DNA of 64,000 nucleotides from Desulfovibrio inopinatus DSM 10711 (GTDB lineage: Bacteria; Desulfobacterota; Desulfovibrionia; Desulfovibrionales; Desulfovibrionaceae): positions 1 to 64,000 of the forward strand of contig NZ_AUBP01000020.1 in assembly GCF_000429305.1 (NCBI RefSeq), given 5' to 3'. Of the stretch, positions 55,627 to 64,000 are shown in pieces (within the stretch, counting starts at the first letter, position 1; every line of letters begins with the position of its first letter). The translations under genes and the position numbers were made by a program. The notes under the pieces are model-generated. The model had not been told where the DNA came from. It saw nothing but the letters and a program-made list of their open reading frames with translations, and ran no database searches.

Positions 55627-57732
55627 ATGGCAAAAAGCGTTTATATCACGGCAACAGAGCAAAAAAGTGGCAAATCGGCGATTTGCCTCGGTTTTATGCA
55701 ATTACTTCTTCGTGACGTCGGCCGTGTAGCTTTTTTCCGACCCATCATTACCAGTTACCCTGAAGATGTGAAGGATCATGATATTAGTTTGATCTTGAGC
55801 CACTTCCATCTCGATATGGCGTATGAAGATACCCATGTTTACACCCTACGACAGGCTCGCGACCTTGTGAATGCTGGCCGCACCAATGAGCTTATTGAAA
55901 CAATCTTGTCCCGGTATAAGAAACTCGAATCCGAATATGATTTCATCGTTTGCGAGGGCACGGACTACTTAGGACATGATCCGGCATTTGAATTTGATAT
56001 CAATGCGGAAATTGCCGCAAACATCGGAAGCCCTGTTGCGCTGGTAACCAATGCCAACGGGAAAGACCCCGATGATATTGTAAGCTCTACCCGGCTGGCT
56101 ATCGACACATTTTATGAAAAGCGACTCGACGTCCTTGCCGCTATCATCAACCGGGTTAAATCAAGCGATCTGGAAGCGATTCGTTCGGCCCTGACCTGTA
56201 AACGTACCGGTGAACCCGACTGCCTCATTCACCTCATTCCTGAAGAACCCACGCTGGGTAACCCGAGCATGGACAGCGTTCGAAAATGGCTGAAGGCCGA
56301 TGTGCTCTATGGTCATGGTCGACTTGATGCTTTGGTCGGGGACTATGTCATCGCGGCTATGCAGGTGGGAAACTTTCTCGAATACATCGAACCGTCGTCG
56401 CTCGTTATTACCCCCGGCGATCGTGAAGACATTATTTTAGCCTGTCTCGCATCCCGGCTGTCGACGTCGTATGCTGATATTTCCGGTGTGCTTCTCACGG
56501 GCGGTTTGCAGCCGAGCCGTAATGTTCACCGCCTTATTGAAGGGTGGACCGGCGTGCCTGTTTCTATTTTATCTGTCAAAGAGCACACCTACAAGGCCAG
56601 CCGCATTCTTGGGCAGCTTTATGGCCGCATTGATCCCGAAGATCAGCGCAAAATCGCTACCGCGTTGGGTGTCTTTGAAGCACACGTCAACGTGAAGGAA
56701 TTGCGGAGCCGTCTCGATGCCCGGAAGTCTGTCCGCGTCACGCCCAAAATGTTCGAATTCGGTCTGGTGGAAAAAGCTAAAGCCGAAAAGCAACGCATTG
56801 TCATGCCTGAAGGTTCGGGCGAACGCATTTTGCAAGCAACGGATATCCTGCTGCGTCGTGGGGTGGCCGACATTACTTTGATCGGCAAACCGGAAGAAGT
56901 GCGGGCAAAAGCCTCGGCGTGTGGGGCTGCGATTGAAGGTGCAACCATCATCAATCCTGAAGAGTCCAGTCTGTTTGATGACTATGTCTCCACGTACTTT
57001 GAACTGCGCAAGCACAAAGGCATCCGTCAGTCTGATGCTCGCGACCGCATGAGCGATCCGACGTATTTTGGCACGATGATGGTGTATAAAGGCGATGCCG
57101 ACGGTATGGTTTCGGGTTCGGAAACCACTACGGCGCAAACCATTCGTCCCGCTTTTGAATTCGTGAAAACGAAGCCGGGTGCATCCATTGTCTCCAGCGT
57201 CTTTCTCATGTGCTTGAAAGATCGTGTGCTTGTCTTTGGTGACTGCGCCGTTAACCCAAGCCCCACAGCGCAACAGCTTGCTGAAATTGCCGTGGTTTCT
57301 GCTCAGACGGCGACCATTTTTGGCGTCGACCCCAAAGTCGCTATGTTGTCCTACTCCACAGGAGCGTCCGGTAAGGGCGAAGAAGTGGAAAAGGTCAAAG
57401 AAGCCGCTCGCATTGCGAAAGAAATGGCTCCGGATCTGCCCCTTGAAGGGCCCATTCAGTACGATGCGGCTGTTGACCCTGCCGTGGCAATGACCAAATT
57501 GCCGAATTCTCAGGTCGCTGGACATGCGACGGTCTTCATCTTCCCCGACTTGAATACGGGTAACAATACGTACAAAGCGGTTCAACGTGCGGCTCAAGCA
57601 GTGGCCATCGGCCCAATTCTTCAGGGCCTGCGTAAACCGGTGAACGACCTGTCCCGCGGGTGCTCTGTGCCCGATATCGTCAACACCGTGGCCATTACAG
57701 CCATTCAGGCACAGGCCGAAAAAAAAGCATAG
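55627..57732 (+). CDS. pta: Phosphate acetyltransferase
   Basis: 701 residues, the long form. AAGGAG lies 6-7 bases before the ATG. The N-terminal BioD-like P-loop domain begins SVYITATEQKSGKSAIC. The DRTGG regulatory domain occupies about 215-330. The C-terminal catalytic domain (about 375-700) has MPEGSGERILQA, DADGMVSGSETTTAQTIRPA and SYSTGASGKGEEVEKV. It forms acetyl phosphate from acetyl-CoA made by PFOR; AckA then yields ATP. It stands between the dld/Fe-S genes and the second LUD pair. Confidence 0.95.
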   Translation: MAKSVYITATEQKSGKSAICLGFMQLLLRDVGRVAFFRPIITSYPEDVKDHDISLILSHFHLDMAYEDTHVYTLRQARDLVNAGRTNELIETILSRYKKLESEYDFIVCEGTDYLGHDPAFEFDINAEIAANIGSPVALVTNANGKDPDDIVSSTRLAIDTFYEKRLDVLAAIINRVKSSDLEAIRSALTCKRTGEPDCLIHLIPEEPTLGNPSMDSVRKWLKADVLYGHGRLDALVGDYVIAAMQVGNFLEYIEPSSLVITPGDREDIILACLASRLSTSYADISGVLLTGGLQPSRNVHRLIEGWTGVPVSILSVKEHTYKASRILGQLYGRIDPEDQRKIATALGVFEAHVNVKELRSRLDARKSVRVTPKMFEFGLVEKAKAEKQRIVMPEGSGERILQATDILLRRGVADITLIGKPEEVRAKASACGAAIEGATIINPEESSLFDDYVSTYFELRKHKGIRQSDARDRMSDPTYFGTMMVYKGDADGMVSGSETTTAQTIRPAFEFVKTKPGASIVSSVFLMCLKDRVLVFGDCAVNPSPTAQQLAEIAVVSAQTATIFGVDPKVAMLSYSTGASGKGEEVEKVKEAARIAKEMAPDLPLEGPIQYDAAVDPAVAMTKLPNSQVAGHATVFIFPDLNTGNNTYKAVQRAAQAVAIGPILQGLRKPVNDLSRGCSVPDIVNTVAITAIQAQAEKKA

Positions 57733-57765
57733 GCTCCTCTAGGCGGTGAGGAGTTCCAGGAGACC

Positions 57766-58407
57766 ATGATGTCCCCGATGTTTCCCATGTCCCCGGAAGA
57801 ACGGATTGAAACCTTTGTTGCGAAAGCGCAGGCTGTTTCTGCGACGGTAACGAAAGCGTCTTCTATGGAAGAAGCTGCCGTCTACGCAGTCGGTCTGGCG
57901 GATTCCATGGACAGCTGCCTCCTATTGCTTGGAGGTGATGAAGCGAATTTGAGCGAAGAAGCGTCTTTGCTGTGCCGTTCGCGTGACAGCAAAAGCGTTG
58001 CCGCTCCCAGTTTACCCAAAGCGGTGCGCGAGTCGTTGGCGACGGCATGCACGGAAAAGAATATTCGTTTCGTCCAGGATCACTTGCGCGACCAGGTTGC
58101 CGGTTTTGAAGTCGGTTTCTCGATTGCCGCTGCAGGTATTGCCGAAACTGGCTCTTTGTTCGTCCCGTCTACGGATGAAGATATCCGTTTGACCACCATG
58201 CTGTGTGAAACACATGTCGTGGCGTTGCCAATTTCTGAAATTGTCGACAGAGCTGAGGATTTGGAAGCTGAGTTGAAAGCACGTATGGCCGGCCCCGATT
58301 ATTCCGCGTTTATTACGGGTGCGAGCCGTACGGCTGATATTGAGCGCGTCCTCGCTCTTGGCGTTCATGGTCCCCTGGAACTGCACATCGTGCTTGTGGA
58401 GGCGTAA
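57766..58407 (+). CDS. LUD-domain protein, LutC-like subunit of L-lactate oxidation (copy 2)
   Basis: 213 residues. GGAG precedes ATG 57766, and a second ATG follows at once. AETGSLFVPSTDEDIRL and the C-terminal TGASRTADIERVLALGVHG mark the LUD/LutC family. The Met-rich start (MMSPMFPM) differs from the first copy at 22512. It lies 33 bp after pta and 5 bp before its Fe-S partner. In D. vulgaris the same two genes close the lactate operon. Confidence 0.88.
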   Translation: MMSPMFPMSPEERIETFVAKAQAVSATVTKASSMEEAAVYAVGLADSMDSCLLLLGGDEANLSEEASLLCRSRDSKSVAAPSLPKAVRESLATACTEKNIRFVQDHLRDQVAGFEVGFSIAAAGIAETGSLFVPSTDEDIRLTTMLCETHVVALPISEIVDRAEDLEAELKARMAGPDYSAFITGASRTADIERVLALGVHGPLELHIVLVEA

Positions 58408-58412
58408 TTCTT

Positions 58413-60560
58413 ATGCAAACTGCTGATTCCTTGAAACAATACAAAGACGAACTGCGTGAATCCCTGGATAACGAATTTTTGCGAGCTGCGCTTGATGCCT
58501 TTGCCAAAGCGTACCCCGCCGGTCGGCAACGCGCTTTTGCCGATTACGACTTTCGCGCTCTGGTCGCTGAAGGTGCTGTCATCAAAGATGCTGCCGCCAA
58601 GAAAATGGACGAGCTGTATGAGCAGTTTAAAACCGAAGCGGAAAAGCGTGGTGTCGTTGTCCACATGGCGAAAACCGCGGACGAAGCCAACGAGATTATA
58701 GCCCGTATCGCCAAGGAAGGCGGAGTGAAGCGGGTGATCAAATCCAAGTCCATGACGGCTGAGGAAACCCACCTCAATGTACGTTTGGAGAAGGACAATC
58801 TTGAAGTGGTGGAAACCGATCTTGGTGAATGGATTATTCAATTACGCCACGAAGGTCCGTCGCACATGGTCATGCCGGCCATTCACCTGTCGCGCCATCA
58901 AGTCAAAGACCTGTTTTCCGATGTGACGAAACAACCCCAGGAAGCCGACATCGGCAAACTTGTCAAAGTGGCACGGAGCCAACTGAGACGCAAGTTTGTA
59001 GAGGCCGACATGGGAATTACCGGTGCCAACTTTGCTGTTGCCGAGTCCGGCACTCTTGGTATCGTGACCAATGAAGGCAACGCGCGTATGGTGTCCACGC
59101 TGCCACGCATTCATGTTGCTCTTGTCGGTCTGGACAAGCTCATTTCAAGCTCGGATGATGCTATCAAGCTGTTACGCGTCCTCCCCAAGAATGCCACAGG
59201 CCAGGCGATTACATCGTATGTCACCTGGATCAGTGGAGCCACGCCCATGACGATTCCGGGATATCCGACGAAAGAAATCCATATCGTCTTTCTTGATAAT
59301 GGGCGTCGGGCTTTGGCTGAGGATCCTCTTTTTTCGACCATTCTGCGTTGCGTACGGTGCGGAGCCTGCGCCAATGTCTGCCCGGTGTACCGACTCGTTG
59401 GCGGGCATAAGCTTGGCCATGTCTACATTGGTGCCATCGGTTTGCTATTGACCTACTTCTTCCATGGCAAGGATAAGGCCAAGAACCTTGTCCAAAACTG
59501 TATCGCCTGTGGCGCCTGCAAAGATATCTGCGCCGGTGGCATTGATCTGCCTCGCTTGATCAAAGATATTCATGCACGCATTCAGGAAGAAGAAGGACGC
59601 CCGCTGCAAAGCCGTTTACTTGGTCAAGTTCTCTCCAATCGCAAACTTTTTCATACGTTGCTCCGTTCGGCCAAGGCAGCGCAAAAGCCCATATCGGCTG
59701 ATGCCGGATATCTGCGGCATTTACCGTTGATCTTTTCGAGCAAGCATAACTTCCGGGCTCTCCCGACTATTGCTGAAAAGCCGTTCCGTGACCGTTTCCC
59801 GGCGATCAAACCGTCAACCAAGCCTGGTGGCCTCAAGGTTGCGATTTTTGCCGGTTGCGCCCAGGATTTTATTTATCCCGAGCAACTTGAAGCGGCCGTA
59901 GCGTTCCTCGATAAGAGCGGCGTCAATGTCGAATTTCCTGTGGATCAATCGTGCTGCGGTTTGCCCGTGGCTATGATGGGTGAAAAGGACGCGGCCAAGA
60001 AGGTGGCGTTGCAGAATGTCAAAGCGTTCAACCCGGACGACTATGATTACATTTTAACGTTGTGCGCCTCTTGTGCCTCACATCTGACCCATGGGTACAA
60101 GAACATTCTGGCCGGCGATCCTGCGCTCATCACTCGTCTTGATGCGTTTACGCGCAAAGTGGTCGATTTTAGTACGTTCATCAATGATGTGCTCGAAACT
60201 CGAACGGAAGATGTGGTGCAGCAGGCCCCGGTCAAAGCCGCATACCATGCGCCGTGCCACTTGTGCCGTGAGTTGGGTGTGCGCCAAGCACCGCGTGATC
60301 TTCTTGCCAAGGCCGGTCTCGACTACGTGCCGACAACGGAAGAAGAGGTTTGCTGTGGTTTCGGCGGTTCCTTCTCCATGAAGTTCCCGGAACTGTCGAA
60401 GGAGTTGCTCAACAACAAACTCAATGCTGCCGAGGAGGCCGGTGCTGAAATTCTTGTCACCGATTGCCCTGGATGCGTTCTGCAACTTCGCGGTGGCGCT
60501 CATAAACAAGGGCGCAAGATTCAAGTAAAGCATATCAGCGAGATATTAGGAAAGAAATAA
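58413..60560 (+). CDS. LUD/4Fe-4S/CCG-domain L-lactate dehydrogenase subunit, LutB-LutA-type fusion (copy 2)
   Basis: 715 residues with the same layout as copy 1: LUD-like domain with GANFAVAESGTLGIVTNEGN (about 190-220), clusters CVRCGACANVCP and CIACGACKDIC, then CCG modules with DQSCCGLPV, LCASCASHL, PCHLC, EVCCGFGGS and TDCPGC. Long runs are identical with copy 1 (for example DLGEWIIQLRHEG and NATGQAITSYVTWI). A visible difference is a short insert (SGATPMTIPGYPTKE) where copy 1 has a different loop. Copy 2, being in the operon with permease, PFOR and Pta, is the likely main L-lactate enzyme. Confidence 0.9.
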   Translation: MQTADSLKQYKDELRESLDNEFLRAALDAFAKAYPAGRQRAFADYDFRALVAEGAVIKDAAAKKMDELYEQFKTEAEKRGVVVHMAKTADEANEIIARIAKEGGVKRVIKSKSMTAEETHLNVRLEKDNLEVVETDLGEWIIQLRHEGPSHMVMPAIHLSRHQVKDLFSDVTKQPQEADIGKLVKVARSQLRRKFVEADMGITGANFAVAESGTLGIVTNEGNARMVSTLPRIHVALVGLDKLISSSDDAIKLLRVLPKNATGQAITSYVTWISGATPMTIPGYPTKEIHIVFLDNGRRALAEDPLFSTILRCVRCGACANVCPVYRLVGGHKLGHVYIGAIGLLLTYFFHGKDKAKNLVQNCIACGACKDICAGGIDLPRLIKDIHARIQEEEGRPLQSRLLGQVLSNRKLFHTLLRSAKAAQKPISADAGYLRHLPLIFSSKHNFRALPTIAEKPFRDRFPAIKPSTKPGGLKVAIFAGCAQDFIYPEQLEAAVAFLDKSGVNVEFPVDQSCCGLPVAMMGEKDAAKKVALQNVKAFNPDDYDYILTLCASCASHLTHGYKNILAGDPALITRLDAFTRKVVDFSTFINDVLETRTEDVVQQAPVKAAYHAPCHLCRELGVRQAPRDLLAKAGLDYVPTTEEEVCCGFGGSFSMKFPELSKELLNNKLNAAEEAGAEILVTDCPGCVLQLRGGAHKQGRKIQVKHISEILGKK

Positions 60561-60574
60561 GAGGAACTTCTTGG

Positions 60575-60616
60575 CGGTCGGGGAGAGCAATATGTTCTCC
60601 CTGATCGTTTTCTTTT
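60575..60616 (+). terminator. Intrinsic terminator of the por-lutB operon
   Basis: Bases 60575-60586 and 60596-60607 pair over 12 positions (GGGAGA with TCTCCC at the core, plus two G-T pairs), with a 9-base loop, followed by TTTTCTTTT. It lies 15 bp after the stop and separates the operon from ackA. Confidence 0.85.
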
Positions 60617-61030
60617 CGTATCATCCTCTATTTTTTGAGCTTTTCTTCTTTGGGTATGGCTGTGCATCTTGTGTGTGCCATGGTCAGAAATGCTTAAGCT
60701 AGTAAAGCGTCGAATGGTAACTCTTTCGATAGTTATGCGTATGGGGATGCTGAGAATTTTATTAATGACACCAAATTCCTCTTCCGAGTGTCGATGACTT
60801 GAATATACGGCTATGCAACAACACATTATTCGTTAATAGCTTCAATCTATCGTATCGGTAGGTGGAATTTTCCCCTTTATAGTCTCGATGAAGGATGAAG
60901 TGTAAGAGGCGGAATATTTGAAATGAACGGTGTAACTTTCTAATTCATGCTGATATTTGAATGTTTATTGATAATGCACTCATGATTGCTTTGATTGTTT
61001 TCTCTTTGTTGCATATTTTATCAATAGTAC

Positions 61031-61408
61031 ATGGTCGCTGGATTAAGAATTCGTTGTTTGATCTATGGTCATAGCTATGATCGAATGCAGTATGGAAAGT
61101 CATTTTTCACAATTTATGAATTATGTGCTGTGTTAAGTTTTGTTTTAATATGCATTGATTACAATGAAAAATATATCTTGTGTCATCATGTTATGTCTTG
61201 AGATATTAAAGATTACAACGGGAGAGAATGCATTGTTGGAAATCTGAAAACAGATTTGGAGCACATTGATACTAGGGATATACATAAAATTCGTTTTTTG
61301 ATCAAAACTTGCTTTACAGAGGATAGTTCGATAGAGACAGACATGTTAGTTGGATTCATGTATTGCGAAAATGCGAAAGCATTTGTTGAGAACTTCATTA
61401 TCTCATAG
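61031..61408 (+). pseudogene. Unknown gene interrupted by an in-frame TGA
   Basis: ATG 61031 opens 56 codons with a protein-like sequence (RCLIYGHSYDRMQYGKSFFT, then a hydrophobic helix) to TGA at 61199-61201. The same frame continues with 68 further sense codons that also look coding (GRECIVGNLKTDLEHIDTRD, later VGFMYCENAKAFVENFI) to TAG at 61406-61408. Together they would make a protein of about 125 residues. A nonsense mutation, a sequencing error, or two separate chance frames are the options. I do not recognise the family. No ribosome site is obvious. Confidence 0.35.
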
Positions 61409-61697
61409 ATATTGAATATTTTGTTTTGTTGTTTTTGTGGAGAGATAGTTTAGAGTGTATTATATTTGATGTTTTCAATGTATAGACGGTGTTGTGTGTT
61501 CGTATTAGCGAAGAATGTGCAGGGCAGGCAATGTATTAAAATTTTTTGTTGCCTTTGTATGTATGTATGAGTTGTCCGATATTTATTCAAGGCAGTCGCC
61601 AGCCATGCGATTATAATAGATTGGTACGAAATGAGGTTGGTCGTCTTGTCTTGGATTTGTATCACGCATTCTTCCGCTTAATATTTTCATGTTTCAC

Positions 61698-61743
61698 AAG
61701 AAGCTCTTAAAGCTTCTTAGACCATTGGAGAAGTTTCTTCTCC
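61698..61743 (+). promoter_or_regulatory. Two hairpins in the ackA leader
   Basis: AAGAAGCT (61698-61705) pairs perfectly with AGCTTCTT (61711-61718). GGAGAAG (61727-61733) pairs with CTTCTCC (61737-61743) around TTT. The second lies 21 bases before the GTG. Neither has a clean T-tract, so a role in mRNA stability or as a weak terminator of upstream transcription is possible. Confidence 0.4.
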
Positions 61744-61764
61744 CAGATAAGGAGTATAATTCAC

Positions 61765-62973
61765 GTGAATATTCTCGTCATCAATGCCGGCAGTTCCACA
61801 GTGAAATACCGCCTTTTTGACATGGGCACGAATATGGTCATGGCGCAGGGGCTTGTCGAGCGCATCGGGGAAGAGACCGGTGCTTTCAAGCATGAGGCCT
61901 ATCCCGGAAGTGATCAGGAAAAGGTCGTCACAGGCGAACAGCCCATCAAAGATCACACCGTTGCCGTCAATGTGGTTGTTGAGCAACTGACCGGCAGTGA
62001 AGCCGGTGTTATTGCTGATAAAAGCGATATTCATGGTGTTGGTCACCGGGTTGTTCACGGTGGGGAATTCTTCACCAAACCAACGATCATTACGCAGCAG
62101 GTTGTGGACGATCTCACTTCCATCATTCCGTTGGCTCCTTTACACAACCCTGGTGCTGTTGCTGGCATTAAGGTTGCGTTGGAACTGTTCCCCGTCAAGC
62201 AAGTCGTTGTCATGGACACGGCCTTCCATCAAACCATACCACCCAAAGCGTACGTGTACCCTCTGCCGTATGAATTTTATGAGGACCTCAAAGTTCGTCG
62301 GTACGGATTTCACGGCACTTCACACAACTATGTTTCAAGTAAGGCCGCTGAATACCTTGGTATTCCATACGAAGAATTCAGCTGCATTACCATGCACCTT
62401 GGTTCGGGTTGTTCCATGGACGCCATCAAGAACGGCAAGTGCATCGATACATCCATGGGGCTGACTCCTCTGGGAGGCCTCATGATGGGAACTCGTTGCG
62501 GCGACATCGACCCGGCTATTTGTGCGTTCCTTGCGGAACACAAAGGCCTCGACGCCCGTAGCGTCGATAATATTCTGAATAAGCAGAGTGGGTTGAAAGG
62601 CGTCTGCGGCGATAACGACATGCGCGACGTTCATGCTCGCCGCGAAAACGGTGATGAACGTGCTCAGCTTGCTTTTGAAATGTTTTGCTACCGCGTAAAG
62701 CATTTCCTGGGTGCCTACTTTGCTTCAATTGGGAAAATTCAAGCAATTATCTTCACAGCCGGTGTTGGTGAAAATGATCCCAAAGTTCGCCAAGCCGTTT
62801 GTGAAGATCTGGAACACCTTGGCATCGTCATTGATAAAGAAAAGAACTATGGATTCGAGCGTGGGAAAATCGTCGAAATCAACGCTGATAATTCCGCAAT
62901 TCGAATTTTGGTTGTCCCGACTGACGAAGAATATGCCATTGCGACACAAACATTGAAGACCATTTCCGAGTAG
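61765..62973 (+). CDS. ackA: Acetate kinase
   Basis: 402 residues, GTG start with AAGGAG 10 bases upstream. Family motifs are NAGSSTVKYRLFD (usually NAGSSSLKF), HRVVHGGEFF, YGFHGTSHNYV, HLGSGCSMDAI, GLTPLGGLMMGTRCGDIDP and FTAGVGENDPKVR. The catalytic Arg (in RVVHGG), Asp in the MDTAFH segment and the adenine/phosphate loops are present. It makes ATP and acetate from acetyl phosphate produced by Pta. Unlike in D. vulgaris, where ackA follows pta in the operon, here it is a separate unit 1.2 kb after the terminator. Confidence 0.95.
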   Translation: MNILVINAGSSTVKYRLFDMGTNMVMAQGLVERIGEETGAFKHEAYPGSDQEKVVTGEQPIKDHTVAVNVVVEQLTGSEAGVIADKSDIHGVGHRVVHGGEFFTKPTIITQQVVDDLTSIIPLAPLHNPGAVAGIKVALELFPVKQVVVMDTAFHQTIPPKAYVYPLPYEFYEDLKVRRYGFHGTSHNYVSSKAAEYLGIPYEEFSCITMHLGSGCSMDAIKNGKCIDTSMGLTPLGGLMMGTRCGDIDPAICAFLAEHKGLDARSVDNILNKQSGLKGVCGDNDMRDVHARRENGDERAQLAFEMFCYRVKHFLGAYFASIGKIQAIIFTAGVGENDPKVRQAVCEDLEHLGIVIDKEKNYGFERGKIVEINADNSAIRILVVPTDEEYAIATQTLKTISE

Positions 62974-62980
62974 CCTTCCC

Positions 62981-63023
62981 GGTGGTACTGCGAGCCCATC
63001 GCAGTACCGCCTTTATCCATTTT
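62981..63023 (+). terminator. Intrinsic terminator of ackA
   Basis: GGTGGTACTGCGA (62981-62993) pairs with TCGCAGTACCGCC (62999-63011) over 13 positions with one G-T pair and a 5-base loop, followed by a T-rich stretch (TTTATCCATTTTT). Confidence 0.85.
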
Positions 63024-63180
63024 TACGCCTTTGCTTTTTTGTCTCAACGTATTTTTTTGTATAAAATTTTTGGTTATCATTTTATAAAAAGACAAAGTTT
63101 TTTATCTAACAGTGTGTATTGCACAGGTGGAAATGTTCAGCGGTGTATAAAGGGTGATTTGTAAATTTGGGGGGTGGAGT

Positions 63181-64000
63181 ATGTTGCGATCTGTATCAGT
63201 CCGTTTTAAAATTCTGTTTCTTCTTCTCCTGTCTGTTCTTTTTTGTCTTGGCATCAGTTTGGCGTATTACTCCGCTCTTGGCGATGTTGGTTCCTACGCT
63301 GCAAACCAGGTGGAAGAGGTGATGCTTCAAGGTGAAAAGAAGAAGCTACAGGTTGCGGTTAACACCATAGCGGTTGCTTTGGGCCAGTTGCTCTCTTCAG
63401 TTGATGATGAACAACGTAAGATTGAAATTATCCGGACTGTTGTTGACCCGATTCGTTTTGAGGATGACAAGTCCGGGTATTTTTTTGCCTATGATGGAAC
63501 CGTGAACGTCGCTCTTCCCACGAAGAAGGAACTTCAGGGAAAAGATTTGGGCAAAGTGAAAGACACAAACAATGTTTACTATGTCCAAAAACTTCAAGAA
63601 GCGGCGCAGAGTGGGGGCCAATTCGTTAATTACATATTTGATAAGCCTGGCAAAGGCCTGCAGCCGAAGTTAGCCTATGCTGAAATGATTCCCGGCACCA
63701 AATTGTGGATTGGAACCGGAATTTATATTGATAATATTGATGCTGCGACACAAACTATCCATACTGAAATCAATACGTTTACGAACGCACGTACAATGAT
63801 GATCTCGCTGGGTGTCGGGTTTGCTGTTCTGGTTCTGCTTATTCCTGCCGGTCTTGTCATCACGCGTTCTATTATTGTGCCGTTGCGTCGGGCAACGCGC
63901 GCGGCGGAAGCGGTTGCAACCGGTGACTTGAATGTGCAACTCGACGCCACTGGAACGGATGAACTCGCGACGTTGGAACATGCCCTCAACATGATGGCGG
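63181..64000 (+). CDS. Methyl-accepting chemotaxis protein, N-terminal part (runs off the window)
   Basis: The frame from ATG 63181 is open to the window edge (273 codons). There is one N-terminal membrane helix (about 9-31). A periplasmic sCache_2-type domain (about 35-190) has YFFAYDGTVNVALP and the family end AEMIPGTKLWIGTGIYIDNI. A second helix (about 208-230, GVGFAVLVLLIPAGLVI) leads into a HAMP domain (TRSIIVPLRRATRAAEAVA, GDLNVQL, ELATLEHALNMM). The methylation and CheW-binding regions would follow outside the window. A histidine kinase or cyclase with the same N-terminus cannot be excluded. GGAG sits just before the start. Confidence 0.8.
   Translation, partial: MLRSVSVRFKILFLLLLSVLFCLGISLAYYSALGDVGSYAANQVEEVMLQGEKKKLQVAVNTIAVALGQLLSSVDDEQRKIEIIRTVVDPIRFEDDKSGYFFAYDGTVNVALPTKKELQGKDLGKVKDTNNVYYVQKLQEAAQSGGQFVNYIFDKPGKGLQPKLAYAEMIPGTKLWIGTGIYIDNIDAATQTIHTEINTFTNARTMMISLGVGFAVLVLLIPAGLVITRSIIVPLRRATRAAEAVATGDLNVQLDATGTDELATLEHALNMMA

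Larger units (their letters stand above)
60617..61764. other. AT-rich spacer between the por operon and ackA
   Basis: About 1.15 kb of low-G+C DNA. It contains a possible 37-codon frame at 60961-61074 that would encode a single hydrophobic helix but has no ribosome site. It also contains the broken frame 61031-61408 (listed separately) and two hairpins just before ackA (61698-61718 and 61727-61743). No RNA gene or promoter is convincing. Confidence 0.45.

Noticed and set aside
56569-57597. 342-codon minus-strand frame opposite pta
   Set aside because: Fully antisense to the catalytic part of pta and without family motifs.
61199-61201. TGA as a selenocysteine codon
   Set aside because: No convincing SECIS-like hairpin follows the TGA and the residue context shows no redox motif.
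61213-61398. 61-codon minus-strand frame in the ackA spacer
   Set aside because: Antisense to the second half of the broken plus-strand frame, which looks more protein-like.

Overview
The window looks like chromosome of a sulfate-reducing deltaproteobacterium of the Desulfovibrio group (Desulfovibrionales). The main reason is the lactate-to-acetate energy locus at 47-63 kb. It holds pyruvate:ferredoxin oxidoreductase, lactate permease, FAD-linked lactate/glycolate oxidase, a CCG-type Fe-S protein, phosphate acetyltransferase, a LUD-domain pair and acetate kinase, in nearly the order known from Desulfovibrio vulgaris. A sigma-54 promoter precedes it. Many multi-PAS kinases, a TRAP transporter and a GEMM-type riboswitch fit the same group. 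This assignment is inference; there is no rRNA gene in the window.

Layout. 0-0.27 kb: right end of an IS200/IS605-type element with the tail of tnpB. 0.26-2.9 kb (minus): Sel1-repeat protein, SPFH/NfeD pair, small LTxxQ-like periplasmic protein. 3.1-6.5 kb (plus): multi-PAS histidine kinase. 7-11.3 kb (minus): a tight four-gene operon of PHP phosphoesterase, amphi-Trp protein, PhoU-kinase fusion and HprK-related kinase, with no assigned function. 11.6-12.1 kb (minus): a bacterial CULT (cereblon thalidomide-binding type) protein. 12.2-20.1 kb (plus): a signalling operon of CheB-CheR-PAS fusion, response regulator, phytochrome-type kinase, Rcp1-like regulator and hybrid kinase, followed by a second Sel1 protein. 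20.9-26.4 kb (plus): malQ, a first LUD-domain lactate-oxidation pair, and a WalW-like polysaccharide deacetylase. 26.5-33.2 kb (minus): TRAP dctPQM, a membrane acyltransferase, and a CitA/CitB-type two-component system.

33.4-37.3 kb (plus): a TIR-NB-ARC-WD40 protein (APAF-1-like STAND architecture) followed 5 bp later by a small membrane protein; this is the best candidate for an immune or abortive-infection module. 37.7-42.8 kb (plus): nikABCDE nickel importer. 42.9-45.1 kb (minus): a soluble tandem-Cache protein whose leader carries a sigma-70 promoter, a c-di-GMP-I (GEMM) riboswitch and an intrinsic terminator. 45.1-46.8 kb: AT-rich, with a secreted protein of unknown function. 47-60.6 kb (plus): the por-lldP-dld-FeS-pta-LUD-LUD operon, closed by a terminator. 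60.6-61.8 kb: AT-rich, with a coding-like frame broken by an in-frame TGA. 61.8-63 kb: ackA as its own unit. 63.2 kb to the end: the start of a methyl-accepting chemotaxis protein.

The central metabolic story is lactate import, oxidation to pyruvate by FAD/Fe-S or LUD-type enzymes, conversion to acetyl-CoA by PFOR, and ATP formation through Pta and AckA. A second LUD pair 35 kb away suggests a duplicated L-lactate route. The regions most worth attention are the HprK/PhoU/amphi-Trp/PHP operon, the TIR-STAND pair, the CULT protein, and the riboswitch-controlled Cache protein. All domain calls come from reading motifs by eye; no database search was run.
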